Shown here: piece after piece, positions 53,490 to 63,975 of the stretch
Numbering within the stretch: position 1 is the first letter of the stretch
How the letters are laid out: every line of letters begins with the position of its first letter
Assembly: GCA_023213315.1 (NCBI GenBank)
Contig: JAKCPI010014421.1
Coordinates: 1-64,000, forward strand
DNA from: Euborellia annulipes
Taxonomy: Eukaryota > Arthropoda > Insecta > Dermaptera > Anisolabididae
DNA length: 64,000 nt
Direction of reading: 5' to 3'
Position numbers and translations under genes: made by a program
The notes under the pieces: generated by a model
What the model was told of the DNA's origin: nothing
The model's database searches: none
Seen by the model: only the letters and a program-made list of their open reading frames with translations

Positions 53490-54115
53490 ACTACTACTAC
53501 TGCTATTTAAATTTATTTATTTTTTTCATGTTTTTTTTTTTAAGAGCTATGTTTGAGTGATTAACTAAAATATTTTCAAAAATATTAATAGCATTGTTTT
53601 TTTCCAAATTTCTTATCAATTAAGAAATAAATGAAGGAAACAAATATTACTAATTAATTTGAAAATATTTTGTCATAAGTGAAAAAGGATAAAATTATAA
53701 TAAGATATTAAAATAAAAACAAATAACCATTAGAAAATTATTTTTATTTTAGTAAAAAATTGCGAAAAATGTTTTGTCAAAAAAATTCACAAAAAATAAG
53801 CTTTTGTTTCGTATTTTCAAAAAATAATTTGACGTTAAGGAAAACCAAAAATAATAATAAATTTTCCAAAATACAAATATATACTCAAACACACTTAATA
53901 ATTACTTTATGCAAGATATAAAAAAAACATTTTGATCATTTTCTTTTAGTTAATTTCTTTTTGTTCAGTCAAAACATAATTGTCCACTTTGGGTTTGGGC
54001 AGTACAGAAATGGTGAATTGCACTAATCATGTCTTCTTTTACTATAAAAAGTGTTTGTCACAAATTCTATATTTTTTTTATTATATTTTTATTGTCTTTT
54101 ATTATAGGAGCAAGA
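53490..54115. other. AT-rich stretch
   Basis: Nothing but AT-rich sequence between repeat G and the right 145 bp array. Confidence 0.5.
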
Positions 54116-54120
54116 GTGAA

Positions 54121-54720
54121 ATAAAGTACCACATTAGTTTGGTCAATTTTGTTAAAACCCAACTCACTATTTGCGTCATCAAAAATGACCCTTAAGTATC
54201 AAATTTCACACCTCTAGCCCATCGGGAAGTCTTTTGAAATTACATTAATACGCGAGAGGTTTCAAATAAAGTACCACATTAGTTTGGTCTATTTTGATCA
54301 AAACCACTATATAGTGGCGTCATCAAAAATGATCCTTAAGTATCAAATTTCACACTTCTAGTCCATCGGGAAGTCTTTTAAATTACATTAATACGCGAGC
54401 TGTTTCAAATAAAGTACCACATTAGTTTGGTCTATTTTGATCAAAACCACCATATAGTGGCGTCATCAAAAATGATCCTTAAGTATAAAATTTCACACCT
54501 CTAGCCCATTGGGAAGTCTTTTGAAATTACATTAATACGCAAGAGGTTTCAAATAAAGTACCACATTAGTTTGGTCCATTTTGGTAAAACCCAACTCACA
54601 ATTTGCGTCATCAAAAATGACTCTTAAATATCAAATTTCACACCTCTAGCTCATCGGGAAGTGTCCTTAACAAAGACTCAAAGTTGGTGACCTTGAAAGA
54701 GTAAGTTAAATAAAAGCATT
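54121..54720 (-). repeat. Array of ~145 bp subrepeats, right (inverted) arm
   Basis: Four units with spacing 144, 144 and 144 (ends of CGGGAAGT at 54,230, 54,374, 54,518, 54,662). The outermost unit has GTCCTTAACAAAGACTCAAA then GTTGGTGACCTTGAAAGAGT and AAGTTAAATAAAAGCATT, the reverse of the lead at 2,537. Unit variants match by position: the outermost unit of both arms carries the CAACTCACAATTTGCG variant. Confidence 0.88.
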
Positions 54721-55870
54721 AATAATATAATAAAAAAGAGGACTTTTGATAATAACACAATAAATAAAAACTGAAAAAATCACATGAAATCTGCATGAAA
54801 TAAAAAAAAAAAACCGTTTTAAACCGTTACAGAATATTGTAAGGATGTAATAATTAGATATATAATTTCGTTTAAAAACATATGTAGTTCAGCGAATTGG
54901 CAGGGCAGTCGCGCAACAGTAGTGACGCCGGGGAAGTGAATGCAACTAAAAAAAAGTAAAATGAAGGCAGCCTATTCCATAGGAGTTGCCGGGCCCTGAG
55001 AGCACTATACGCTATGCGAGGGTCTGACAATGTTTTGAACTTGGAAATTTTCAAGGTAGATTTTCTCGAATGTTTTTGAGAAGCGCAACGTACTACTTTA
55101 GGAAATTGATGTCCAAATCCTGTGAATATTTAAAAAAAAAAATCAGTGATCTACTAGCTGTAGGGTCCTCTTGCTGGCCAACAACATGGCCATTGAATTG
55201 TTGTATTAAGTAAGTAGTTGACTAAAAGTATAAATGCTGATCCTTTTACATGTTTCTACCTTAAAGTCTACTATTAAACAAATTGAAATCTAAATGATGC
55301 TTTTAATTTGTTTTTTTTTTATATATAGAAAATTCCAATCTCTTGAAATTCTTTCCCTTTTATTGATTATCCAAACTTTAACTTAAAAGTTTATTTATGA
55401 AAATTGTTCTCAAACAAATATATATATATATTTTAATGAAGAAATTTAATCATTACTTTAAAATAAAAGAGTTGGTATATAATTGAAATTTTGGAGAGCT
55501 AAGGGATTAAAACTCAACGATAAAGAGAAAGGGGGTGGGGGGTGGGGGAGGGTTGATGGAGCAGCAGCCAACAGTGAAGGTCCTCTGGGTAATGAATGGC
55601 TGATTCCGTCTGAAAGTTAGAACAAACAAACAAACAATCTCAGGTGAAAATCGACGCCTCTTTTAAAAAAGAGCGAGAGAGGAGTTTCCCTCTTGGGGGT
55701 TGCAAGAGGGAGGGGGGTGGGCAGGGGGGAGAAGAACTGATGAGACTTCACAATGAATTAAAGAAAATTCTCTAGATAATTTCAATAAATTATATATATC
55801 ATATTAAACTAGGAGAAATATTATAAAACATAACACTATGATCTCATCCCCCCTTCGAAGTACTAACAAT
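54721..55870. other. Mixed stretch with repeat G copy 2 and G-rich patches
   Basis: Repeat G copy 2 (-) at 54,890-54,985. GGGGGTGGGGGGTGGGGGAG at about 55,531 and GGGAGGGGGGTGGGCAGGGG at about 55,709 are candidate G-quadruplexes. CTACTAGCTGTAGGGTCC lies at 55,152. No gene is seen. Confidence 0.5.
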
Positions 55871-55877
55871 AGAAAAA

Positions 55878-57420
55878 GAGAGAATATATTGTAGTGGTTA
55901 CATTTAAAAACGCTAGATGGCACCAGAGAACCATTGTAATATACCAACTTCAAAACATTAAGGTGCGCGTCTCGAAAAGTCGTTAGAAAGCTTTTGACTA
56001 CCGAGTTCCTCTAGGCGGCAAGAGATGGCGTTAGTGTTCCCCATAGGAAAACAAGGGACAACTTGCCATTTCATTATAGACTTTCCAGCTAATTAATTAA
56101 AGGCAAAAAATTAATTATTTTTTAACACAATGATTACTAATTTAATTATCTACAACTTATAGAGCTCCTTTTTTTAAAATATCTTTTATTTAATGCGATT
56201 AATCTAAAAAAAAATTTTTTTTTTTTTCGAAAATCAAAAAAAGGGCTTCTATAAGTTGTAGATATTTTAAATAGCTTTAATTTAAAAAAAAATTTGAGGT
56301 CGATAGCTTCTAAATTGTGGCCGCAAAGTCCCAAAATTAGCACCCCGAGACGCGCACCTTAATGCCTTGAGCGAGGCCTCCTTTAATCTTCCTAATCGAG
56401 CCTAAACGATGTCGGGGATAACAAGAATAACAGACGGAGCCAAATCAGGTAAATAGGGTGGTTGCAGAACGAAATGAATGGAATCATTTACTAGGAAAGA
56501 ATAGAGTATCATTTACTGGGAAAGAATAGAGTATCATTTACTAGAATTTTTTGTCAAAAAAAATAACTCGACGGATATGGACCAACCATGAGTCGTATGG
56601 TGGTAATTATTTCGAAACATGTGGTCCCCCCCCTCCTTGCAAAATTTCGAGAAATCGCAATCAGCTCAGTTAATTAATGATCTAATTTCAGATTTAATTA
56701 GCGTTTCAGAACCAGAATTAAATTAGATTTTTAGACGCTTCTTGGGTACTCAATGGCTCTATTATTTCGTTAGTGCCTTTGTTGAAAAAGTCGCGAACAA
56801 CTATTATCGTGATGAAATAACGAAGGATTGTGTGATATGCCAACTTCGAAACATTTGTTATACTCGAATTCCTCTTTCGTTGCCGCTCTTATCTTCTCAA
56901 TGACCGGGTCATCAAGAAATCAGACGGAGCCATATCAGATGAATAGGGCGGATGCAGATCGAAATAAATGGCATTTTTGTTGAAAAAGTCGCGAATTAAA
57001 GGGGTGTGAGATGGTGGATTATCGTGATGAAATAACGGAGGATTTTTTGCCTCTTGACCCCTCTTACACCAATAGAAAAAAAGAAAGTATTGTGGCGGTC
57101 ACTTTTAAAAAATTTGAGCGTTCGATGGCACCACTGGACCGTTGTGATATGCCAACTTCGAAACATTTGTTATACTCGAATTCTTGGATGGGAATCTTTC
57201 GTTGCCGCTCTTATCTTCCTCAATGACGGGGTCAGCAAGAAATCAGACGGAGCGAAATCAGGTGAATAGGGCGGTTGCGGAACAATATGAGTGGGATTTA
57301 ATGCGCCGACAACCAAAGGGGTGTGAGATGGAAAAACCAAGAGTTGTTTGCTCCCTGAGGCGTATTCCTGTCATGAAATTTGTAAAGGTTGTGCCAACAT
57401 AAGAAAAAAAAGCATTTTGA
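55878..57420 (-). pseudogene. Cluster of rearranged mariner transposase fragments
   Basis: Three partly duplicated minus-strand pieces of one mariner lineage. At 57.35-57.22 kb: SHTPLVVG-like sequence, then a PPYSPDFAPSDF equivalent (third catalytic aspartate). At 57.03-56.93 kb: FHHDNPPSHTPLIRDFFNKN (second catalytic aspartate) then HPPYSSDMAPSDFL. At 56.47-56.39 kb: a decayed PPYxPDLAPS segment; its continuation is found on the other side of the inserted element (55,878-55,957). The sequence GATGGCACCA..CATTGTAATATACCAACTTC recurs between pieces. There is no frame longer than a few tens of codons. The order suggests local tandem duplication of a mariner C-terminus followed by decay. Confidence 0.82.
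55962..56358. mobile_element. TTAA-flanked DNA element, 397 bp
   Basis: Terminal inverted repeats GGTGCGCGTCTCG / CGAGACGCGCACC, perfect over 13 bases, bounded by TTAA at 55,958-55,961 and 56,359-56,362. TTAA is the piggyBac target, but the ends can equally be read as AGGTGCGCG with a TA duplication (Tc1/mariner type). The interior contains a hairpin TTATAGAGCTCC / CTTCTATAAGTTGTAGA. It has inserted into a mariner fragment, whose two halves continue on either side. Confidence 0.8.
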
Positions 57421-57511
57421 TAAACCCGGGAGTTTTAAATTGAAATTGCTACTTTTTGATTTCAGTTATATTTAATATCATCTTTATTAATCCACCCATC
57501 CAACAAAAATT

Positions 57512-57583
57512 GTCTTGACCGGGAATTGAACCACGAATCAATAGATTTGTGCTCTAACGCTCTACCCATTGAGCTATCAAAAC
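57512..57583 (-). tRNA. tRNA-like gene, degenerate
   Basis: Exactly 72 nt with canonical spacing on the minus strand. The acceptor GTTTTGA/TCAAGAC pairs at seven of seven positions (one G-T). D stem GCTC/GAGC is perfect. The anticodon stem TTAGA/TCTAT has one mismatch around the loop GCACAAA. The T arm CGTGG-TTCAATT-CCCGG pairs at only three positions. Box A (TAGCTCAATGGGTAGAGC) and box B (GGTTCAATTCC) are good, and T-runs follow. Position 33 is C instead of T, so it is probably a pseudogene or the head of a SINE; no isotype is assigned. Confidence 0.7.
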
Positions 57584-57589
57584 CCAACA

Positions 57590-59285
57590 TATTTATGTGT
57601 GAGTATATTGTTATTTTTAGTGCTAGGGGGACACCACAAGATTTTCAGATGTGTCTATACTATTTAAAATAAAGTCATATCATAATATGATGTTTTTTTT
57701 AGGACAATATGAGTTAGGTAAAATTAATTGAAAACACTAAATGATTGTTTTTGATATAAATAATTTGAATAATTATTTTTTTTTTTTTATTTAAAAATTT
57801 CAAACTTGAAAAAAGCATAATTAAATCTGTGAAATTAAAAATTCTTTAAATAAGCATAAAAGTTAGAAAAAAGCATCTCATAAGCAACTTGCTACTCATA
57901 ACAATGGCGTGATACAAAGGGTGGGTTAAGGATGTAATTACCAGCCCCACTTTTGTTCTTTGCAGAACCAAAGTTTTCCACCCTGACTGGAAAAAATTAT
58001 TTTTACAGTGATAAAATTTTTTCGCACTGGGGGCCGATCAAAATTTCGAAGGGGGGGTCGGCCCCCTCTCCTCAATCACCTTAAAAATGTATGCGGGTGT
58101 GAATGTATTTCATTGAAAAAGTATTTTTTTTAATAAAAAATTTTGGAAACTAAAATATATAAGATATTCGTAAAATAAGTTCAAAATAAGCACTAAAGGG
58201 GAAAATAGCATAAAAACTCAAGAAGGGGGAAAGCAAAAAAATCATAAACAATCTATTTATGAGCGGTGATCACTCCAGATTTTATTATTTTTTAACTTAT
58301 TTAAAAATGATTTACAATATGTTTATTTATTTATTTGAGGATTTTATTTATCTAATTATAACAAGCAAAATGTTACTGTATCATGACTAATCAACAACAA
58401 CAACAACAACATTGTATGTAGTAAAACTTGTTTTTTTATTGAGGGAAGGGAAAGAGCGACCGATAAAAATAGTTTTTTTTTTTTTCGAGAGCTAATCTTT
58501 TAACTCATGGGAGCTATAAGAGATAACTTACTCTTCTGAAGTGGGAAGGGAAAGGATAGGATTAAACTTCTCTCTTCTTCTGTCAACTTTTATTATCTCT
58601 CTCTCTCTCTTTTTTAGGCCTTATAGTCAGTTGAAGAAAGTTAAATTGCAAGATAATTCAAAATATATATATATACATATATATCCATCAAACAAATAAG
58701 ATTTAATTATCTTAGATTTTATTTAAATTAAAAAAAATTTTTATTATAGGTTATGTCTTATAAACAAGATGGCGATTCGTGTGATGATAGCAACAGAATC
58801 ATAAGATGATTTATTTAAATGATTGACTAAGTTAACAGTTATGAAATGACATGAGTGCAACGTTTTGATAACAAATTGTGCTTTCTTCACATGTTAATAA
58901 AAATGTTTAAAAATATTAAAAAAAAAAAACAGATTTATATTTTTTCTTTCATAAAAATATCTAATTACAAATTATATCGACTATTTTTTGCCGAAACGCT
59001 CTATTTGTGGGGAAAAAAACGATACAACTGTGAATATTTTTAAATTTAAACAGGAATTCATGGGCTATAGTTAAATCATTACAAGTAGCTTAAAAATACT
59101 AGGTCATATGTTTAATTTTCAAAAATTCTAGTGTTTAAAAATTAGTGTTATAAATACATGACGAGTGAATATTAGTGAAAAGCTTTTTGTGATAAATACA
59201 GTATTTGTACAATTATTCCGTCTTTATACCAATTTAAACATATCACCTAGTATTTTTTTATTTGTTTTATTTACAAGAAAACAAT
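57590..59285. other. AT-rich stretch
   Basis: Includes a decayed GCAACGTTTTG ... TTCTTCAC pair at 58,858-58,892 reminiscent of the hammerhead motif, an AAC run at 58,394-58,410, a CT run at 58,597-58,610, and an 'AACAAGATGGCGATTCGTGT' block at 58,763 repeated at 59,857. No gene is seen. Confidence 0.5.
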
Positions 59286-59289
59286 ATTG

Positions 59290-59465
59290 CCCATGACCCA
59301 GGGCTCAGAGAGAAGATATTAGCTTCTCGTGCCTAGGGTCGAGGTTCGCTTCCCGTCACAAGCGAGAAAATTTTATTTCATTGAATTGGACCAATATTGA
59401 AATAAATAGAGATGAGTGTCTAAATGGCCTTAGATGCCGAGAAAGACCTTAAATAATTTAAAAAA
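59290..59465 (+). mobile_element. tRNA-derived SINE B, most complete copy
   Basis: Head with GGTCGAGGTTCGCTTCCCGT (box B region), body CACAAGCGAGAAAATTTTAT, then AATAAATAGAGATGAGTG and the end GTCTAAATGGCCTTAGATGC then CGAGAAAGACCTTAAAT and an A-rich tail. The upstream 'GGGCTCAGAGAGAAGATATT' is probably a decayed box A part. Other copies are at 12.1, 43.9 and 63.8 kb. Confidence 0.78.
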
Positions 59466-60600
59466 GAATAAAATTAGTCTTATAAAGCAAAAAAAAAATT
59501 AAATTTTCTTTGATTTTTCAAAGAATACATAAATGTTTCTTCATACATTTTCTATGAGAGAAAACGTATTAATAACTCAAAACGTTATAGGAATTTATGG
59601 TAGAAAATTATTTTCCAGTTATCCCTAGAGTATATTATTTTTCGTTTCGAAATTAAGGAAAATTGCCCAAACAGACCGTGAAAAACGGACGGACATTAAC
59701 AAATTATAGGCTATAGAAGATAGCCTTAATATTTGATTTTGTGTTATTTAATCAATTATTATTATTATTATATATTTATTATCTTCTTATTAGTGCCTCA
59801 AAAGAGTAATATTAAAATTAAACATAAATAAGGTTATGTTTTTTTTTCAATTCTAAACAAGATGGCGATTCGTGTGATGATAGCAACTGAATATGAATGA
59901 AAATATTTTTTTTATATTACTTGAAAAAAAACTATCTTTAAATTGGTTTTAAATAATTTTTTTTTTTTTTAAATAAATTGCAGCAGTGTGTCTGTGATTT
60001 ATAATTTAAAACTGAAGCAGCAGTAACATAGCAACAGTTGAATTTTATTGATTTTATGTCGGCCCTTTAATATTGATGTATAATGTAATATAAATGTCTA
60101 TTTTTAAACATTTTCTAACTTGAAATTCGACGAATCTCTCTCTTTCCTTCTTATTTATCACCCTCAGTTCAGGTGAATTTGCAAAAAATAAAAAATTCGT
60201 CATTTTATATTTTCAATATCTCTTGAAATTGAAATCAATAATATGCATGACGTCAGAGATTAATCCTCTTCTTTTTATTCAATTAAAGAATTCTCTCTTG
60301 ATTTTAAATAATGAGTAAGAGGAATTAACGTGAAGTTAGAAATTAATTTTCATTAAAATATACCAAGATGCTTCCCTGCTTCGCTTGATTTAATGTAACT
60401 ACCCGACACGGATCGAACTCAGTTAACTAGTATGTTTGTATGCCAACCCGAGCTCAAACCTCGTCTCAGTCACTTTTTTTTCAATGGGTTAGGTTTTCTT
60501 TTTAAATATTATTTATTTCTTGTAATTTCTCTAAAATTTATAAATAAAATTAAGCAAAAAAAGGAGTTTAATATCTCTTTTTAACAATTGTTTCTTTTTA
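59466..60600. other. AT-rich stretch
   Basis: The 'CAAGATGGCGATTCGTGTGA' block at 59,859 repeats 58,765. CCCGACACGGATCGAACTCAG at 60,403 is tRNA-like but without a convincing fold. No gene is seen. Confidence 0.45.
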
Positions 60601-60604
60601 ATAT

Positions 60605-60950
60605 AATTCTTCTGTACGTGTGTTGTGCTGAACTCCTCCTAAACGACTGAACCAATTATGATGAAATTTTCGTGTATGTTTGTGAGAGTCCCGGACAGGT
60701 TTTGTTTCACTAATAACAATAAGTTAATGAGTAATTAACCGTTAAAATAAGAAAAAAAAAAATTAGGAGAAATAGTTGCCATAGTAACAAAATATAAATA
60801 TTTATTTACCCATGTTTACGGTTTTTTGATTTATTTACATTTTGAATTCAAAATATCGGCGTAAATTTTTTGTCTGTGTATCGGGAGAGTCCCGGAAAGG
60901 ATATGATTCACAAAAAATCTTAAGTTCATGAATAATTAACCGTTAAAATA
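60605..60950. repeat. Repeat F-like and 'GAGAGTCCCGG' repeats
   Basis: TGAGAGTCCCGGACAGG at 60,681 and GGGAGAGTCCCGGAAAGG at 60,884 are diverged direct repeats, each followed by TAAGTTNATGANTAATTAACCGTTAAAATAA. Between them AGTTGCCATAGTAACAAAAT is the repeat F 3' region. CGACTGAACCAATTATGATG at 60,644 is a common invertebrate repeat sentence. Confidence 0.55.
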
Positions 60951-60951
60951 A

Positions 60952-61114
60952 TCTCTATATATAAAAATGAAAAGGGAAAATGTTTGTATGTACCGGTATG
61001 TATATATGTATATGTTTTATAGAAATCCACAATTTTCAATGAAGGCGAGCAAGGGGGGTCCAGGGGCGCAGCCCCCGGCTAGACGAAGCCCCGCCGAAGG
61101 CGGGGCGCGTCTAG
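60952..61114 (+). mobile_element. Mini-Helitron, 163 bp
   Basis: Starts TCTCTATATATAAAAATG after an A and ends GCGTCTAG before a T, as expected for Helitrons, which insert between A and T without duplication. A perfect hairpin GCCCCGCC-GAA-GGCGGGGC (61,088-61,106) lies four bases before the CTAG end. 'GTCCAGGGGCGCAGCCCCCG' upstream is typical of Helitron 3' regions. There is no coding capacity; non-autonomous. Confidence 0.88.
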
Positions 61115-61303
61115 TTATTAAATAAAAATACAGAATAATAATAAAAAAAAGGTAATCCTCTTTTCTTTTGAAAATTCATAAAGAAATTATGCAACATTTA
61201 GTAAATAATATCCAATTTAAACAACAAAAGAGATATTTTCTTTAAAACAATCTCGTTGAGGTGAATAAAGTGGAAAAAAAATTCAAAAATTGAAAATGTG
61301 TTA

Positions 61304-62163
61304 CAAGGGGAGTGCATAACCTTCATAACACCGATTTGAACGAAAATTTTTATGTGTAGTACTTATTGAAAAACACATTCTGTTAAAGCGAGAGAACGCA
61401 ATACTCAACCGTTCGTCTAAAAAAAAATGTTAAAGATTTTGCCTGCATGCATTAAGCATTAATATATACATGGATTATTAATTATTTATTTAAATAAAAA
61501 AAAAAATTAAATTAATGTAGTGAATTGGGGCTTTAAAAAAAATTCCTAATGGAAAAAATATATATTTATTTTGTTTTGTTTTTTTAAATTTTTAGGACAA
61601 GCCAGGGGAGGCAAGGCCCCCCCCCCGCCTGCCCCTGGCTACGCCCATGAATATTATTGTAAATTTATTTATGTGCTCAATAAATAGTAATATATTTCTA
61701 GTATAATATTAAATAATTCCTTATACTGTATTATATTTTTGACAGAAAGCATTCGAATTTTCTTAAAATATATAGAACAACATGTTAAAAATTAAATGCC
61801 AATAATTAAAAAAAAAAACTTTTTATTTATTTATTAATATTAAAAAATATTCTGAAACAAAAAAAAAAAATAATAAATTACACAAAAAAAAAAAAAAAAA
61901 AAATAGTTGCACAGGGCGAGATTCGAACTCAGGATTTATGTTTACAAAGAATGAACGCTACTAATCTTGCCACAATGGCTTTTTGATTTGTTATTGTTAG
62001 CAACAGCTTAATGCAGCATGCAGGCAAAATCTTTAACATTTTTTTTTAGACGAACCGTTGAGTATTGCTCTCTCGCTTTAACAGAATGTGTTTTTCATTA
62101 AGTACTAGACATTAAAAAAATTTTCGTTTAAATCGGTGTTATGAAGGTTATGCACTCCCCTTG
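61304..62163. mobile_element. Foldback element K3, rearranged, 860 bp
   Basis: Ends CAAGGGGAGTGCATAACC and complement flanked by TTA on both sides (61,301-61,303; 62,164-62,166). The left arm stops at about 61,460 after GATTTTGCCTGCATGCATTA; the right arm is complete with its tRNA-like region. The interior holds a CCCCTGGCTACGCCCATG transposon end at about 61,632-61,649 and AT-rich sequence. Confidence 0.88.
61908..61985 (-). other. tRNA-like region, K3 right arm
   Basis: Minus strand: TGGCAAGATTAGTAGCG (box A, weaker D stem), TTCAT..TTTGT..AT, GAGTTCGAATCTCG (box B), CCCTGTGCAACTATTTTTT. Same relic as in K1 and K2. Confidence 0.72.
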
Positions 62164-62166
62164 TTA

Positions 62167-63185
62167 GTCTGGTAGTAAAAGCTATAACCTTCTAGTCTAG
62201 TTGAGTTACTCGTGGCTATGATTCCTTTTTAAGGCAAAATTTCGACTCTTAAGGTAACAATCCCCGTTTGGGGAGAAAGTAGTTTGACGTTGAAAAGAAA
62301 AAAAAATCAAATTGGCATTTCAAGTTCTAAATATTTATGATGTAAACAAAAAATAAAATTTTTTTAAAAATGAAATTTAATATTTCCCCTCTCAAATTTA
62401 TTTTAATTTTGTCGTGATTTAATTAATAATAAAATCTAGATATAATAATTCAATAATATTGGATTTGTTGTTAATGAATTTAATAACATTTAAACAGATA
62501 AATAAATAAATAAATTCATTTATTACTCCTCCCTTTTGGTCATCAGTCACAGTTGAGTGACTATCATCCAAATTATAGAGGGTCATCAGCATATACGCAC
62601 AAATAAATGTTATATATAGACTAATAGTAGATAATATTAAACTAAAATATCATTAGAGAGAGAGAGATCATTAGATGATTTTTAAAATTACAAAAAAATA
62701 TTTTAATCTATTTATCAATCAGTGACATAATTTCGTTATTTAATGAGCGCGTGGGTGGCATTTTGTCTGCATTGATCAAAATTAAAAAAAGAGTGTTATC
62801 AAAATGTAATGATAAGATGACGTCATTTTGATCTCATTTGGAAATACTTTTAAATTGAAAACTATTGTGTAATTATTTTCTTTTTTAGTATCATAATGTC
62901 GCTAAAAATATCTGCTTCGCAATAAAAAAATTAAACAATTTTAAATTGTGTATTTTATTTATTATAATTAATAGTTCAGGCCTGAGTTTGATAAAATAGG
63001 AACAACTAATAATTAATTAAGCTTAGAAAATATTGATACATTCATCATTTTATTTATTTTCTGAAAAATTGAAAAAAATATTTTTTTTATTTTTTCATGA
63101 ATAATCTTTCTTTTTTTTTTATAATTTTTTTACAATTTATATTATTAATCTTATAGTATTAAACGAGAAATGCTTGTTTTGTTTT
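62167..63185. other. AT-rich stretch
   Basis: Homopolymers, a GA run at 62,656-62,668 and a TGACGTCATTT site at 62,818. No gene is seen. Confidence 0.5.
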
Positions 63186-63189
63186 TTTG

Positions 63190-63420
63190 ACTGTTTATAT
63201 GTTAGCACACTATTTCTCGAAAACGGCTCTAAAGATTTTTTTTTCAAATTTTATATAGGCTAAGTATATACTGTTTTGTGTAAAAAATTGGGCTAGGTCT
63301 AGCTTTTGGGAAAATTTGTGTATTACTACTTCTTTAACTTTTTTAGTTTTTTCGATTTTCTCAAAATTTGCTCCAACGATTTTTTTTTTTTTAAATTTTA
63401 AATATTTACTACATTCAGAA
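63190..63420 (+). repeat. Repeat F, diverged copy
   Basis: TTTCTCGAAAACGGCTC, TTTTCGATTTTCTCAAAATTTGC and CCAACGATTTTTT in repeat F order; ends differ from the other copies. Confidence 0.5.
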
Positions 63421-63594
63421 TATAAAACAAAAACTATTTCTCTTCTCTGTCCATATAAATGACAAAAATAGAAAAGATGAAATTTAATATATTTATATAA
63501 TGAATTATAAAATAATAATTGTGAGATTTAATTATTCAATTTTTAATTTTAATTACCTATATCTATATTTTATTTTAAACCCTGTCAAGGTCTG

Positions 63595-63695
63595 TTTGTA
63601 ATGCATTAAACTCCGAAACTACTGAGCAGATTTTTATGGGATTTTTTTTAACGGATAGAGAATTTTCCGGGGATAGTTTTAGGCTATAATTTGAA
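63595..63695 (-). repeat. Repeat D, copy 6
   Basis: Minus strand 'CCCATAAAAATCTGCTCAGT' then AGTTTCGGAGTTTAATGCATTACAAACAGACC, preceded by CCGGAAAATTCTCTATCCG, the fullest version of the D sentence in the window. Confidence 0.65.
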
Positions 63696-63815
63696 CACGG
63701 GGTATCAGAGGTTTACAAATCTGGAATCCTTCCATTGGAAAACTTTGTTTTATTCTCCTTATGAAAAATCAAAGCTATTTAATTATAATAATGAAATATT
63801 TTTTTTAAGGTCTTT

Positions 63816-63925
63816 TTCGGCATCTAAGGCCATTTAGACCCCATCCCTATTTATTTCAAATGATTTATAGTTAAATCAAATGAAATAAATTTTTCTCGCT
63901 TGGGATGGGAAGCGAACCCGGGACT
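63816..63925 (-). mobile_element. SINE B, copy at 63.8 kb
   Basis: Minus strand: CCGGGTTCGCTTCCCATCC (box B), CAAGCGAGAAAAATTTATTT, GGGATGGGGTCTAAATGGCC and TTAGATGCCGAAAAAGACCTTAAAAAAA. The 5' part of the head is missing, and its place is taken by a TCTGGTGTGAC hairpin arm. Confidence 0.8.
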
Positions 63926-63975
63926 TCGGTAATCGAAAGCTGTGTGCTGTGCGACAGTCACACCAGATTTTTTCT
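63921..63975. repeat. TCTGGTGTGAC hairpin, right half
   Basis: TTCGGTAATCGAAAGCTGTG then TGCTGTGCGACAGTCACACCAGATTTTTT matches the right half of the 20,443-20,535 hairpin. The left half is absent because SINE B sequence adjoins at the loop. Confidence 0.7.

Noticed and set aside
2537..54720. Interpretation of the whole window as one 52 kb Polinton/Maverick-type transposon
   Set aside because: The inverted arms fit, but no polymerase B, integrase or capsid gene is seen between them and a host CUB exon lies inside.
58858..58892. Possible hammerhead: AACGTTTTG ... TTCTTCAC on the minus strand
   Set aside because: First core box is GTGAAGA instead of CTGAAGA, the end box is AAAACGTT, and stem II does not pair.
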